In this document: positions 41,882-41,988 of the stretch, in pieces | How positions within the stretch are numbered: the stretch's first letter is position 1 | Layout: every line of letters begins with the position of its first letter | Assembly (NCBI GenBank): GCA_040756905.1 | Contig: JBFLYD010000017.1 | Span: forward strand, 1 to 41,988 | Origin: Acidobacteriota bacterium | GTDB taxonomy: Bacteria; Acidobacteriota; Aminicenantia; JBFLYD01 | Length of the DNA stretch: 41,988 bases | Direction: 5' to 3' | The notes under the pieces: model-generated | The model's input: only the letters and a program-made list of their open reading frames with translations | What the model was told of the DNA's origin: nothing | Database searches by the model: none | Position numbers and translations under genes: made by a program

Positions 41882-41988
41882 ATGGAAAGAGACCAGAAGA
41901 ATGAGAGAATAGAGAGGTTGATGAGTAAAGGGTTAGACGAGGTTTTCAAGAAGGAGGTAATGGAAGGCTTGCGTTGTTCCCATTTTGA
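41882..41988 (+). CDS. 5' end of an unrecognised gene, cut by the window
   Basis: AGGAGG at 41871-41876 and ATG at 41882 open a frame of 35 codons to the window edge: MERDQKNERIERLMSKGLDE and onward to GLRCSHF. It is charged and helical, without signal peptide. The phrase 'EVMEGLRCSHF' recalls the start of DUF1670 proteins, which are spread with mobile DNA, but 35 residues are too few to be sure. Confidence 0.55.
   Translation, partial: MERDQKNERIERLMSKGLDEVFKKEVMEGLRCSHF

Overview
The window is an AT-rich piece of a bacterial chromosome with short intergenic gaps and two small invasion scars. The host has an outer membrane: it carries lpxB, a TonB-ExbB-ExbD set, a TolC/adaptor/RND tripartite pump and several lipoprotein signals. 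A GGV-repeat TonB, a DUF6599-DUF362 pair, secreted beta-propellers and pseudopilin genes behind pnp together suggest an Acidobacteriota-related lineage such as Candidatus Aminicenantes. That placement is inference from gene content; no marker phylogeny was possible.

Layout. (1) 1-1927, minus strand: a TlpA-like thioredoxin cut off by a 23-bp tandem-repeat array at the left edge, then a beta-propeller lipoprotein and a 98-residue secreted peptide with ten cysteines. (2) 2181-2309: a small repeat element. (3) 2374-7870, plus strand: a promoter, a ten-codon leader ORF, a sodium/solute symporter, three very small membrane proteins (two of 40 and 45 residues) and a secreted GH38 alpha-mannosidase, which looks like a glycan uptake and trimming operon. 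(4) 7909-14032, minus strand: a heavy-metal RND efflux operon (small CPxC protein, TolC-like, adaptor, CusA-like pump) behind a fully consensus promoter overlaid by two GATAT-N4-ATATC operator-like palindromes. (5) lysA with an unexpected signal-peptide-like N-terminus. (6) 16025-24397, plus strand: hutU, the mrfA-mrfB DNA-repair pair, DUF6599, DUF362 and DUF1177. (7) An MFS transporter (minus), then galT, phosphofructokinase and a lipid kinase (plus). (8) 29143-35316, minus: tgt-yajC-secD-secF and then tonB-exbB-exbD. (9) 35469-41569, minus: rpsO-pnp, three pseudopilin-like genes, lpxB and a divergent YchF-type GTPase. (10) The right edge holds a truncated repeat and the start of an unrecognised gene.

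A dispersed miniature element recurs in the gaps, with inverted ends reading GAGGTCAACCATC/GATGGTTGACCTC. Its ends point a TTGACC hexamer outward, and in at least two places this falls at promoter spacing from a -10-like box of the next gene. A second family (2181 and 41771) and one long palindromic repeat (26835) are also present.

The most unusual items are the cysteine-rich peptide/propeller/TlpA set, the Asp-to-Asn change at the expected proton-relay position of the RND pump, the two promoter-proximal mini-ORFs coupled to operons, the signal-bearing lysA and the promoter-donating repeats.
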